DNA of 26,802 nt from JBDSLU01 sp039916225 (GTDB lineage Bacteria; Acidobacteriota; Vicinamibacteria; Vicinamibacterales; Vicinamibacteraceae), in contig JBDSLU010000009.1 of the NCBI GenBank assembly GCA_039916225.1, positions 1 through 26,802 of the forward strand, given 5' to 3'. Both the position numbers and the translations under genes were made by a program. This document shows positions 1 to 7,128 of this stretch, one piece after another (the stretch's first letter is position 1; the number at the start of each line of letters is the position of its first letter). Below the pieces are notes generated by a model. That model worked only from the letters and a program-made list of their open reading frames with translations, ran no database searches and was not told the DNA's origin.

Positions 1-113
1 CCGGTCGTGTCACGGACTTCGCCGCCGACCCGTCCGGTCGCGGCCTGCGCCGCCGCGGATCGCGGCAGCAACGCGGCGGTCAGCACGACCACCGTCCACA
101 TCTTCCAAGACAT
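1..113 (-). CDS. Probable TonB-dependent receptor, N-terminal fragment (runs off window)
   Basis: Only the first 37 codons are present; the gene continues beyond base 1. The ATG at 113-111 is preceded by GAGGG seven bases upstream. The translation begins MSWKMWTVVVLTAALLPRSA and has a signal-peptide shape (short positive start, hydrophobic core, Ala-rich cleavage region), followed by ATGRVGGEVRDTTG. A signal peptide followed by a G-x-V-x-G-x-V-x-D-T-T-G stretch is typical of the carboxypeptidase-regulatory-like domain at the front of large outer-membrane TonB-dependent receptors, especially in Acidobacteriota. It follows the Cys/His-rich gene on the same strand after 96 bases, so the two may be co-transcribed. 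The coding start is well supported. The receptor identity rests on very few residues; another secreted protein with a regulatory-like N-terminal domain is possible. Confidence 0.55.
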   Translation of the reverse strand, partial: MSWKMWTVVVLTAALLPRSAAAQAATGRVGGEVRDTT

Positions 114-155
114 GTGACATCCCTCGAACGACAACGTCGACGACGAGCCGGGGCC

Positions 156-179
156 GCGGGGAGGCAATCGCCTGCCCGC
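156..179 (-). other. Hairpin between Cys/His-rich gene and receptor gene
   Basis: GCGGGGAGGC (156-165) and GCCTGCCCGC (170-179) form a 10-bp stem with one G-G mismatch and a 4-base loop. No T-run follows on the minus strand, so it is not a classical intrinsic terminator. It could be an mRNA processing or stabilising element, or chance in GC-rich DNA. Confidence 0.3.
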
Positions 180-209
180 GCACACGTCGGCCCGGTGAAC
201 GGCGAGGGA

Positions 210-629
210 TCAGGCGCGCGGTGGTGGCGCGGGAGGCGAGGGCTGGAGGCTCGTCGGGGCGTCCGGCGGCAGAACGACCAGGACGCGGACGAGGGGCGGC
301 GGTGCGACCGTGGTGAGCGCCGTCAGGACGGCGGTCGGCGTGGCCTGGCCGATCAACGCCTGTGCGTCGCCGGCACAGCTGCAGCGCATCCCGTCGCGGT
401 TCGATGACGGCGCGTGCGAACCATGGCGGCTGCTCGCCTTGCGATGCATCGGACAGGTCGCGGCGGTGCAGGCGGCCGTGCAGGTGTGCGGCGCGGCCGC
501 GGTCGGCGCAGCGCCGTGCTGGTGGCCGTGGTCGCAGATGCACCCGGCCCGCGCCGCCGCGAGCGGCAGGCCGGCCATCATCACCACGGTGACCACGAGG
601 CCCGCCAGGCGGCGGGCGAGATTCAACAC
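210..629 (-). CDS. Small secreted Cys/His-rich protein (possible metal binding)
   Basis: A 139-residue protein I cannot assign to a named family. Residues 1-28 look like a signal peptide (LARR, then a hydrophobic stretch ending AAARA), so the protein is probably exported. The mature part has seven Cys (30, 32, 50, 54, 59, 83, 85) and seven His (34, 36, 38, 48, 62, 69, 72), including CICDHGHQH, CTAAC, CPMH and CSC clusters. The C-terminus is Pro-rich. Such clusters suggest soft-metal (copper, zinc) binding; that is inference. The start is GTG at 629 with AAGG seven bases upstream; TTG at 626 is an alternative, with AGAGG four bases upstream. It lies 34 bases after the aminotransferase gene and before a probable TonB-dependent receptor, a layout compatible with a small metal-uptake or metal-defence unit. 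A longer ORF in another frame over the same bases has no family-like features. Confidence 0.6.
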   Translation of the reverse strand: MLNLARRLAGLVVTVVMMAGLPLAAARAGCICDHGHQHGAAPTAAAPHTCTAACTAATCPMHRKASSRHGSHAPSSNRDGMRCSCAGDAQALIGQATPTAVLTALTTVAPPPLVRVLVVLPPDAPTSLQPSPPAPPPRA

Positions 630-663
630 ACCTCTACCTTACTCGCAAAGCCAGACCGTCCGT

Positions 664-1797
664 TCAGCCGGCGATGACCCGTCCCAGGGCGGCGAGGACG
701 GCGTCCACGGTGGCGTCGGCCATGTCCGGATAGAGCGGCAGGGACAGCAATTGGTGACAGATCCGGTTGGCGACGGGGCAGTCGGCCGGCTCCTCGGTGG
801 CCACGGCCGGCTGGCGCGGGATCGGCACCGGGTAGTGGATCAGCGTCTCGATGCCGTCGGCGTCGAGCCGCGCCTTGAGCGCATCCCGCTCGCTGCTCAG
901 TACCGGAAACAGGTGGTAGACGTGCCCGGCGTCGAACTCCGGCGGTATCACCAGGCTCCGTCCGGCAGCGGTGGCGGCGGCGACGATCGGCGCCAGCCCG
1001 GCCCGGTAGCGGGCCGCCAGCGCGCGGCGTCGCGTCGTCCACGCCGGCAGCCGTTCGAGGCGGGCGCGCAGGATGGCCGCCTGCATCTCGTCGAGCCGCG
1101 AGTTCACCCCGAACTCGTCGTGGTGGTAGCGCGACGACTGGCCGCCGTTGCGGAGCCGCCGGATGCGATCGGCGAGGGCGCGATCGCCGGTCAGCACCGC
1201 GCCGGCGTCGCCGAGCGCGCCGAGGTTCTTGGTCGGGTAGAAGCTGAGCGCGCCGGCGGCGCCCATCGATCCGACCGGGCGGCCGCCGCAGGTCGCCAGG
1301 TGCGCCTGGCAGGCGTCCTCGACGACGGCCAGGCCGCGCCGTTCGGCGATCGCCAGGATCGCCGGCATGTCGGCGCACTGGCCGTAGAGGTGCACCGGCA
1401 TGATCGCCGCCGTGCGCGGCGTGATCGCCGCGTCGATGGCGCCCGGGTCGATCGTCAGCCGCGCCGGATCGATGTCGGCGAACACCGGCCGGGCCTCGGT
1501 CGCCATGATGGCGAGGGCGCTGTAGGCCGCCGACAGCGGGGAGGTGATCACCTCGTCGCCGGGGCCGATGCCGAGCCCGCGCAGGATCAACGACAGCGCG
1601 TCGGTGCCGGTGCCGACACCGACCGCGTCGGCAGTGCCGGACGCGGCCGCCAGCTCCTGCTCGAAGGCCTGCAGCTCGGGACCGAGGATGAACCAGCCGC
1701 GATCGAGGACGCGGGCGATGGCGGCGTCGATGGCCGGGCGATCGTCGCCGGGCCGCAGGGACAGGAACGGAACGCGGGCGGGCGTGGACGGGGACAT
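664..1797 (-). CDS. DegT/DnrJ/EryC1/StrS-family PLP aminotransferase (sugar-nucleotide)
   Basis: A 377-residue fold-type I PLP enzyme of the DegT family, which transfers an amino group to a keto-sugar nucleotide in the cytoplasm. Features seen: the N-terminal VPFLSLRPGDD stretch typical of the family; GTGTDALSLILRGLGIGPGD at about 62-81; MPVHLYGQCADM at 133-144; VVEDACQAH at 158-166, with the Asp that contacts the PLP pyridine nitrogen; and SFYPTKNLGALGDAGAV at 185-201, with Lys190 as the expected Schiff-base lysine. The length is normal. I chose the ATG at 1797 because the 49 residues the frame could add upstream overlap the epimerase gene and do not resemble the family. It follows the epimerase gene by 28 bases and probably acts on a keto-sugar from the same pathway. 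The exact substrate (perosamine, Fuc4N or 3-amino-sugar types) cannot be read from the sequence. Confidence 0.9.
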   Translation of the reverse strand: MSPSTPARVPFLSLRPGDDRPAIDAAIARVLDRGWFILGPELQAFEQELAAASGTADAVGVGTGTDALSLILRGLGIGPGDEVITSPLSAAYSALAIMATEARPVFADIDPARLTIDPGAIDAAITPRTAAIMPVHLYGQCADMPAILAIAERRGLAVVEDACQAHLATCGGRPVGSMGAAGALSFYPTKNLGALGDAGAVLTGDRALADRIRRLRNGGQSSRYHHDEFGVNSRLDEMQAAILRARLERLPAWTTRRRALAARYRAGLAPIVAAATAAGRSLVIPPEFDAGHVYHLFPVLSSERDALKARLDADGIETLIHYPVPIPRQPAVATEEPADCPVANRICHQLLSLPLYPDMADATVDAVLAALGRVIAG

Positions 1798-1825
1798 GAG
1801 CCTCGAAAGGACCGGCGCCGGCCGA

Positions 1826-2827
1826 TCAGGCCAGGTAGCGCGGCAGGTGCTGCCGATAGTACGCGATCGTCTCGGCCAGGCCGTCGCGCAGCGTCGTGAC
1901 GGGCTCCCAGCCGGTGGTCTGGCGGAACCGCGTCGAGTCGGCATAGAAGCTGCCGATGTCGATGGCTTTCTTTTCGGCCGGCCACTCGACCAGGCGGTAG
2001 GAGCCGGTGCCGGCCGTTTCGATCAGCAGCGTGACCAGCTCGAGATGGCTGATCGGCTGGGCGCCGCCGACGTTGAAGACCTGCCCGTTGACCGCGTCCG
2101 ACGCGCCGGCTCGCAGGAACGCGTCGGCGGCGTCCTCGACATAGACGAAGTCACGCAGCTGCAAACCGTCACCGAAGATCTGGATCTCCTGGTCCTCGAC
2201 GACCAGGCGGATGAACCAGCCGATGAATCCCTGTCGGTTGTGCCGCACCAGCTGGCGCGGGCCGTAGATGTTGGTCAGGCGCAGCGAGCAGGCGCGGACG
2301 CCGAACACGTTGTTGTAGACCAGGTGGTAGTACTCGCCGGCGACCTTGTTGATGCCGTTGATGTCGGTCGGCCGCACCAGGTGCTTCTCGTCGACCGGCA
2401 GGTGATCGGGCTTGCCGTAGACCTGACGCGTGCCGGCGAACACGACCTTGGCCGCCGGGTTGTGATTGCGGCACGCCTCGAGCAGCGTCAACTGAGCGCG
2501 ACAGTTGATGTCGAGGTCGTTGTAGGGGTCGCGCATGCTGTCGATGTGACTGACCTGGCCAGCGAGGTTGAAGATCACCTCGCGGTCGCGCACCAGGTAG
2601 TTCATCGTCGTGTCCTGCCGGATGTCGGCGATGTTGACGCGGACCTTCGACTCGATGCCGTCGATGTTGAAGAGGTGCCCGCCGTAGTCGTCGATCAGCG
2701 AGTCGACGAGGAGGACGTCGGCGCCGAGCGCCGCCAGCTGCCGGGCCAGGTTGCTGCCGATGAAGCCGAGGCCGCCGGTCACCATGACCCGCCGACCGCG
2801 GTAGAAGTCGCGGTAGTCGACGCTCAT
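1826..2827 (-). CDS. SDR-family NAD-dependent sugar-nucleotide epimerase/dehydratase
   Basis: A 333-residue extended short-chain dehydrogenase. The Rossmann motif is TGGLGFIG at 17-24 (Gly18, 21, 24), with an acidic residue ending strand 2 (VDS, 41-43) and NLAGQVSH at 87-94. The active-site region reads AGTRQVYG (131-138) and then NGINKVAGEYY (157-167). The usual Tyr of the Y-x-x-x-K pair is therefore Asn157, while Lys161 is kept. From memory, a conserved subfamily with NGINK exists, so this need not be a loss of function. LTNIYGPRQ and the IFGDGLQLRDFVYVEDAADA stretch are typical of nucleotide-sugar SDRs. The ATG at 2827 forms an ATGA overlap with the stop of the upstream glycosyltransferase, which fixes the start. 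The frame is open to 3889 but that extension overlaps two other genes. Substrate is unknown; the neighbouring aminotransferase suggests a keto-sugar route. Confidence 0.88.
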   Translation of the reverse strand: MSVDYRDFYRGRRVMVTGGLGFIGSNLARQLAALGADVLLVDSLIDDYGGHLFNIDGIESKVRVNIADIRQDTTMNYLVRDREVIFNLAGQVSHIDSMRDPYNDLDINCRAQLTLLEACRNHNPAAKVVFAGTRQVYGKPDHLPVDEKHLVRPTDINGINKVAGEYYHLVYNNVFGVRACSLRLTNIYGPRQLVRHNRQGFIGWFIRLVVEDQEIQIFGDGLQLRDFVYVEDAADAFLRAGASDAVNGQVFNVGGAQPISHLELVTLLIETAGTGSYRLVEWPAEKKAIDIGSFYADSTRFRQTTGWEPVTTLRDGLAETIAYYRQHLPRYLA

Positions 2828-3624
2828 GCGCGCGGCGATCCGGAGCCCGGCCGGCCGTCGGCCGGAGACGCGTCGGCGGCCACGTCGACGGCGGCCGGCG
2901 CTGCGCCGCGCAAGTGGACGCGGCGGACGACGAGCGCCCACCACAGCTTCATGACGTCGATGCCGGTGCGGCCGATGCGGCGGACGTTGAAGAACTGCGA
3001 CGTGCCGTGGGTGCGATGGTAGTGATGCACCGGCACCTCCGCGATGCGGAAGCCGGCGTCGGTGATCTTCTTCATCATCTCCAGGCAGATGACGCCGCTG
3101 TTCTTCTCGAGGCGGATCCGGTCGAACATCGAGCGCCGCAGCAGCCGGAAGTCGCAATCGACGTCGCGCACCTTCAGGCCGAAGAGCAGCTTCACCGTGT
3201 GGTGGTAGATGCGGCCGATGATGATGCGGTGGAACGGGTCGGAGCGGCTGATCTTGTAGCCGTTGACGAGGTCGACGTCGTCGCCGTGGCGTTGCCACAG
3301 GACGGTCATCTCGGCCGGGTCGTATTGCCCGTCCCCATCGGTGTAGAACACCCAGTCCTTGCTGGCGGTGGCGAAGCCGCTGCGCAGCGCCCCGCCGTAG
3401 CCGCGGTTGCGGACGTGGTGCACGACGCGGAGGCGCGGGTAGAGGCGCGCCAGTTCGTCGAGGATCTCGGCGGTGTTGTCGGCGCTGCCGTCGTTGATGA
3501 CGATCACCTCGTGATCGGGCGTCAGCGTGGCGGCGGTCATCAACGCGGTCATCACCAGGCTGGCGATGGTGCCGGCATCGTTGTAGGCCGGAAAGAAGAC
3601 ACTGAGGCCGGGAGGGGGCGTCAT
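2824..3624 (-). CDS. Glycosyltransferase family 2 (GT-A), polyprenol-phosphate type
   Basis: A 266-residue GT-A glycosyltransferase. It opens with LSVFFPAYNDAGTI (7-20), then VINDGSADNT (42-51), a nucleotide-sugar binding element, and TDGDGQYDP (95-103), which contains the DxD-like metal site Asp96-Gly-Asp98. RDVDCDFRLLRR in the middle corresponds to the acceptor-side motif of DPM/DPG-like GT2 enzymes, which move a sugar from a nucleotide donor to a polyprenyl phosphate. No clear C-terminal transmembrane pair is seen; the last ~30 residues are Ala/Pro-rich and low complexity. Its stop overlaps the start of the epimerase gene by four bases, so the two are probably translationally coupled. Donor and acceptor are not determinable. 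The Shine-Dalgarno signal ahead of its ATG is weak. Confidence 0.9.
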   Translation of the reverse strand: MTPPPGLSVFFPAYNDAGTIASLVMTALMTAATLTPDHEVIVINDGSADNTAEILDELARLYPRLRVVHHVRNRGYGGALRSGFATASKDWVFYTDGDGQYDPAEMTVLWQRHGDDVDLVNGYKISRSDPFHRIIIGRIYHHTVKLLFGLKVRDVDCDFRLLRRSMFDRIRLEKNSGVICLEMMKKITDAGFRIAEVPVHHYHRTHGTSQFFNVRRIGRTGIDVMKLWWALVVRRVHLRGAAPAAVDVAADASPADGRPGSGSPRA

Positions 3625-3701
3625 GACAGGGGGCGGTTCCGTGGAGCCATGTTAGTCCGCCGTCCCGAGGCCGGACAAGGCGCGGTCGGCCGCCCGCGTC
3701 A

Positions 3702-4931
3702 TCAGGCGCGGCCGTGGGCCGCGTCGTAGGCCGCTTCGAAGGCCTTGGCGACGCCGCTCCAGCCGTGGTCGGCCTGCACGCGGCTACGGGCCCGCGTCCC
3801 CAGGTGGGCACCCAGATCGCGGTCGGTGAGCAGGCGATCGATGGCGGCGGCGAGCCCGGCGGCGTCGCGCTCCGGCACCAGCAGGCCATTGTCGCCGTCG
3901 TCGACGACCGAGCCGATGCCGCCCGCCGGCGTGGCGACGACCGGTGTGCCGGAGGCGAGCGATTCGAGCACGACGTTGGGCAGGCCGTCGACGTTGCCGG
4001 CGTCGTCGCGGATCGACGGCACGACCGCGACGTCGGCCGCGGCCAGCGCCAGCGGTACCGACTGGTGCGGGAGGAGGCCGGGGAAGCGGACGTGGTCGGT
4101 GACGCCCGCCGCCCAGGCCCGGGCGCGCAATTCGGCCTCGAGGTCGCCGTTGCCGGCCAGCACCACCTGCACGCCGGGGTGCCGCGCCACCAGCGCCGGT
4201 ACGGCGTCGATGAGGTACTCGAAGCCCTTCTTCTTCACGAACCGGCCGATGGTGACGACCAGCGGCACGTCGGGCGCGACGCCGAGCAGGGCCCGGCCAC
4301 GGGCGCGGGCGGTGTCGTCGCGCGGGAAGGCGTCGGCGTCGACGCCGTAGGGGATCACCGACGATCGCGCCGCGTCGGCGCCGAGCCCGATGGCGCGGGT
4401 GCGCAGGTCGGCGCTGCAGGCGGTGACCCAGCGGGCCCGGCCGAAGGTGCGGCGGGCGACCGTCCCGGCGACGGCGTGCCGCTCGGCGACGAAGACGTCG
4501 GAGCCGTGCAGGCTGACGACGAGCGGCCGACCGGCGGCGGCCAGCGCCGCCATCGCCCCGCCCGGCACGACCCAGTGACCGTGGACGATCGTCGCGCCAA
4601 CCCGTTGCACCAGCCGGCGCGTCGCCGCGATGCCGGCCAGCAGCCCGAGCGGCGCCGACGCCCAGGCGCTCCACTTCAGGGCGACGTCGGCCTTGAGGCC
4701 TTCGGCGTAGCCGAACACGTTCAGCGAGGGATGCGGCGCGTAGTGGAACGGGTGCAGCGTGACGCCGCCGCCCTCGAGCGGCCGATTCAGCTTCGGGTGC
4801 CACGGCAGCACCACGTGGACGGCGTGGCCGCGGGCGGCGAGGCCGCGCGCGATCGGCTCCATGAAGGTGCCGTGGATGTCGCCCGTGAAGCGCGGGTAGG
4901 ACGTCGCGACCATCACTACGGTTTCGGGCAT
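3702..4931 (-). CDS. Glycosyltransferase family 4 (GT-B)
   Basis: A 409-residue retaining GT-B enzyme of family 4. The N-terminal domain starts VVMVATSYPRFTGDIHGTFM (5-24), the usual loop before the donor cleft, and contains HGHWVVPGG (117-125) and SLHGSDVF (140-147). The C-terminal domain shows IGRFVKKKGFEYLIDA (228-243), AGNGDLEAEL, and DGLPNVVLESLASGTPVVAT (315-334). The last stretch corresponds to the family's E-x7-E motif, but the first acidic residue is Asp315 instead of Glu; Glu323 is present. The enzyme probably adds a hexose from a nucleotide donor to a lipid-linked intermediate at the cytoplasmic face of the membrane. The gene is 77 bases ahead of the GT2 gene and 43 bases after the polyprenyl-phosphate mannose synthase-like gene. 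Sugar specificity is unknown. Confidence 0.92.
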   Translation of the reverse strand: MPETVVMVATSYPRFTGDIHGTFMEPIARGLAARGHAVHVVLPWHPKLNRPLEGGGVTLHPFHYAPHPSLNVFGYAEGLKADVALKWSAWASAPLGLLAGIAATRRLVQRVGATIVHGHWVVPGGAMAALAAAGRPLVVSLHGSDVFVAERHAVAGTVARRTFGRARWVTACSADLRTRAIGLGADAARSSVIPYGVDADAFPRDDTARARGRALLGVAPDVPLVVTIGRFVKKKGFEYLIDAVPALVARHPGVQVVLAGNGDLEAELRARAWAAGVTDHVRFPGLLPHQSVPLALAAADVAVVPSIRDDAGNVDGLPNVVLESLASGTPVVATPAGGIGSVVDDGDNGLLVPERDAAGLAAAIDRLLTDRDLGAHLGTRARSRVQADHGWSGVAKAFEAAYDAAHGRA

Positions 4932-4974
4932 CGGCTAGATCAGAGTGGGGCGCGCGACGCGCGTCCGTCGCTCT

Positions 4975-5751
4975 CTACGTCCGCCTTGTGGCCCGCCGCA
5001 GCACCACGCGCCACGGCATGTAGGCCGACTCGAAGATAACGCCCCCCGACATCTTCGACTGGCCGACGCGGCGCTCGACGAAGATGATCGGGACCTCGCC
5101 GATCGAACAGCCGCTGCGGTGCGCCTCGAAGAGCATCTCGACGAGGAACGCGTAGCCGTCCGAGACGATGCGTTCGAGCGGCACCTGGGCCAGTGCCTGG
5201 CGCCGCCAGCAGCGAAAGCCGCTGGTACAGTCGGCGACCGGCAGGCGCGTCACGGCCCGGATGTAGCGGTTGGCGAAGGTGCTGAGAATCAGCCGGTGGA
5301 GCGGCCAATTGACGACGCTGACGCCCTGCAGGTAGCGCGAGCCGATGACCAGGTCGTGGCCGCCGTTCAGCGCCATCGCCACCATCTCGGGCAGGTACTT
5401 CGGATCGTGCGACAGGTCCGCGTCCATCTGGCAGACGAAGTCTTCGGTGCGGCCACGGGCGATCTGCAGGGCCTCGATGTAGGAGCGGCCGAGCCCCTTC
5501 TTGCCGGTGCGGTGCAACACCTCGACGCGATCGGGGAACTCGCGGGCGAGCTCGTCGGCGATCTCACCGGTGCCGTCCGGCGACCGGTCGTCGACCACCA
5601 TCACCCGGAAGCCGGGATGGGCGATGACGTCGCGCACCAGCCCGGGCAGGTTGTCGCGCTCGTTGTAGGTCGGGATCAGGACGAGGGTCGTCGGGATCGC
5701 CGGTGCGGATGTCGACACGGCGGAGGTTGGCGAAGGCGCGGTGGTCTGCAC
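4975..5751 (-). CDS. Polyprenol-monophosphate mannose synthase-like GT2 (Dpm1-type)
   Basis: A 258-residue GT2 enzyme strongly resembling the catalytic part of dolichol/polyprenol-phosphate mannose synthases, which make polyprenyl-P-mannose from GDP-mannose. Motifs seen: LIPTYNERDNLPGLV (25-39), VVDDRSPDGTGEIADEL (52-68), KKGLGRSYIEAL (84-95), QMDADLSHDPKYLP (108-121, with metal-binding Asp110 and Asp112), and ADCTSGFRCWRR in the second half. The ~20-residue Ser/Thr/Ala/Pro-rich N-terminus is extra. There is no C-terminal GtrA-like or membrane domain, so it is the short form. The start is GTG at 5751; no ATG upstream is usable before the preceding gene's stop, 12 bases away. The adjacent GT-C glycosyltransferase is the expected consumer of its product, a functional pairing that is inferred from context. 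Confidence 0.9.
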   Translation of the reverse strand: MQTTAPSPTSAVSTSAPAIPTTLVLIPTYNERDNLPGLVRDVIAHPGFRVMVVDDRSPDGTGEIADELAREFPDRVEVLHRTGKKGLGRSYIEALQIARGRTEDFVCQMDADLSHDPKYLPEMVAMALNGGHDLVIGSRYLQGVSVVNWPLHRLILSTFANRYIRAVTRLPVADCTSGFRCWRRQALAQVPLERIVSDGYAFLVEMLFEAHRSGCSIGEVPIIFVERRVGQSKMSGGVIFESAYMPWRVVLRRATRRT

Positions 5752-5763
5752 TGGCGTGACAGA

Positions 5764-7122
5764 TTACACGACGGCGTTGCGCCGAGGCGATGCCGTGAGG
5801 GCGGCCGCGGCGATCAGGGCCGGGTCGAGCACCGGCAGCCGGAAACGTTCCTGTGGGAAGAACACCAGCGACACCAGGACGGTCGACGCGGCCAGGGTGA
5901 GCAGCGCCGCCGGACGGGTGCCGGCCGGGCCGCGGACGAGGCCGGCCGCGGCGACCGGCATCAGCACCAGCAGCGACAGGAGGGAGGCCCAGAAATAGCG
6001 TGGCGCGTGCAGCCGGTAGGACGGGCCGAGCGGTACCCACGTGTAGCAGAACTTGCGCGCCTCCAGACCGAGCCACCACACCGGATCGGCGGCGATGAAG
6101 CCCAGCGCTTCGCGGTAGTAGAGCGGTTCCAGCGCTTCCTCGGACAAGCCCGGGTAGCGGGCGCGGAACTCGAGATTGCGGAGCTTCAGGTGGGGGTTGG
6201 CGGCGAGGTCGCCTTCGCCGGTCGCCTCGCGGTGGTTGCCGGTCCAGAAGGTGACGCCGCCCTCGGACGCGATCAGCACGAACCGGTGATGGACGACGGC
6301 GTTGCGCACGGTCCACGGCGCGATCGCGGCGACGGCCACCCCGACGAACAACGTGGCGTGGCGCAACCCGATGCGGCGGACCGGGGCGCGCCACAGCAGC
6401 AGGGCCGCGGCCAGCGGCAGGAAGAACAGCAGGGCCGGACGCGTCAGGGCGCCGGCGCCGGCGGCGAGGCCGGCCAGCGCGATGGCGCGAGTCGCGCCGG
6501 ACGTCGCGCCCATGCCACGCGGCCCGTCCGTCACGCGGCCGAGCCACATGGCCGCGGCCAGCGCGATCACCGAGTAGAGCTGCTCGCTGAGGGCATAGGC
6601 CGGCAGCCACACCAGCGGCGGGAACAGCGCGGCGATCCAGGCGGCGGTGGTGGCGGCGCGATCGCCGGAGACGTGCCGAACCAGGCCGGCGAGCAGCAGG
6701 ATGCCGGCCGCGCCGAGGATGGCCTGCACGACCTTGACCGCGGCCGGCACGTTCGCGGGCAGGCGTCCCGCCCGCAGGTCGGCGTCCAGCCACGTCAGCG
6801 GGGCGAGGAAGATCGGATAGCCCGGGGCGCGGCCGAAGCGTTGCACGCTACTGGTTGGCGACGCCGCCCTCAGCGGCGTCGCGGGCCGCCCCTCAGCCGC
6901 GGCTCCTGAGACGTCGGCGCTGGGCGCGCCGCCGTCAGCCGCGGCGGCGGTCAGGGCCTCGCCGGGGAGCTCGGTGACGAAGCCGCGGCCCTGCGCGACG
7001 TTGACGGCGAGCGCCAGGTATTCGCGCTCGTCGTGGGTCAGCGGCTTGCCGGTCCAATAGCCGAGGCCGAAGGCGAGCCGCAGCAGCAGGCCGACTGCGA
7101 CCGCGGCGTGGACGGCCCGCAT
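5764..7122 (-). CDS. GT-C membrane glycosyltransferase, family 39-like (ArnT/PMT superfamily)
   Basis: A 452-residue polytopic protein with roughly nine to eleven hydrophobic segments. The first transmembrane helix (about 5-22) is followed by a periplasmic loop with THDEREYLALA (29-39), the acidic DE motif used by GT-C enzymes that take polyprenyl-phosphate-linked sugars. FGRAPGYPIFLAPL (96-109) matches the R-x-P-G-Y-P-x-F stretch common in these proteins, and TVRN plus GNHREATGEGD later in the chain also fit. An Ala/Gly-rich insert at about residues 55-93 separates the first loop from the R-x-P-G-Y-P stretch; its DNA is made of short GC-rich hairpins. The enzyme probably transfers a sugar at the outer face of the inner membrane. 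The gene lies between a GT2 gene (6 bases upstream) and the Dpm1-like gene (12 bases downstream). Acceptor unknown. Confidence 0.85.
   Translation of the reverse strand: MRAVHAAVAVGLLLRLAFGLGYWTGKPLTHDEREYLALAVNVAQGRGFVTELPGEALTAAAADGGAPSADVSGAAAEGRPATPLRAASPTSSVQRFGRAPGYPIFLAPLTWLDADLRAGRLPANVPAAVKVVQAILGAAGILLLAGLVRHVSGDRAATTAAWIAALFPPLVWLPAYALSEQLYSVIALAAAMWLGRVTDGPRGMGATSGATRAIALAGLAAGAGALTRPALLFFLPLAAALLLWRAPVRRIGLRHATLFVGVAVAAIAPWTVRNAVVHHRFVLIASEGGVTFWTGNHREATGEGDLAANPHLKLRNLEFRARYPGLSEEALEPLYYREALGFIAADPVWWLGLEARKFCYTWVPLGPSYRLHAPRYFWASLLSLLVLMPVAAAGLVRGPAGTRPAALLTLAASTVLVSLVFFPQERFRLPVLDPALIAAAALTASPRRNAVV
6858..6945. repeat. Cluster of GC-rich dyads inside the GT-C gene
   Basis: GCGACGCCGC (6858-6867) and GCGGCGTCGC (6873-6882) form a perfect 10-bp stem with a 5-base loop. 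Two further dyads share the 11-base core TCAGCCGCGGC at 6893-6903 and 6935-6945, and the first loop contains the related TCAGCGGCG. Together they encode the low-complexity insert of the membrane glycosyltransferase. This looks like a small repeat-derived insertion that kept the frame; alternatively it is a biased low-complexity linker. Confidence 0.4.
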
Positions 7123-7128
7123 GGGCCG

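Noticed and set aside
10..543. 177-codon minus-strand ORF over the Cys/His-rich gene
   Set aside because: Arg/Ala/Pro-rich shadow; the other frame has a proper signal peptide and clustered Cys/His.
310..1899. Plus-strand ORF (529 codons) across the aminotransferase
   Set aside because: No domain seen; it spans the end of one real minus-strand gene and the whole of another.
3625..3701. Possible terminator between GT2 and GT4 genes
   Set aside because: Only a 5-bp GTCCG/CGGAC dyad with a 12-base loop and no T-run; not above chance.
1826..3889. Possible fusion protein of a glycosyltransferase part and the epimerase
   Set aside because: The frame is open by chance; the N-terminal two thirds are Arg/Pro-rich shadow sequence, and the ATG at 2827 gives a clean SDR start in an ATGA overlap.
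4945..6909. Long plus-strand ORF (654 codons) opposite the glycosyltransferases
   Set aside because: Arg/Asp/His-rich, low-complexity translation with no motif; it is an antisense shadow of well-supported GT genes in GC-rich DNA.
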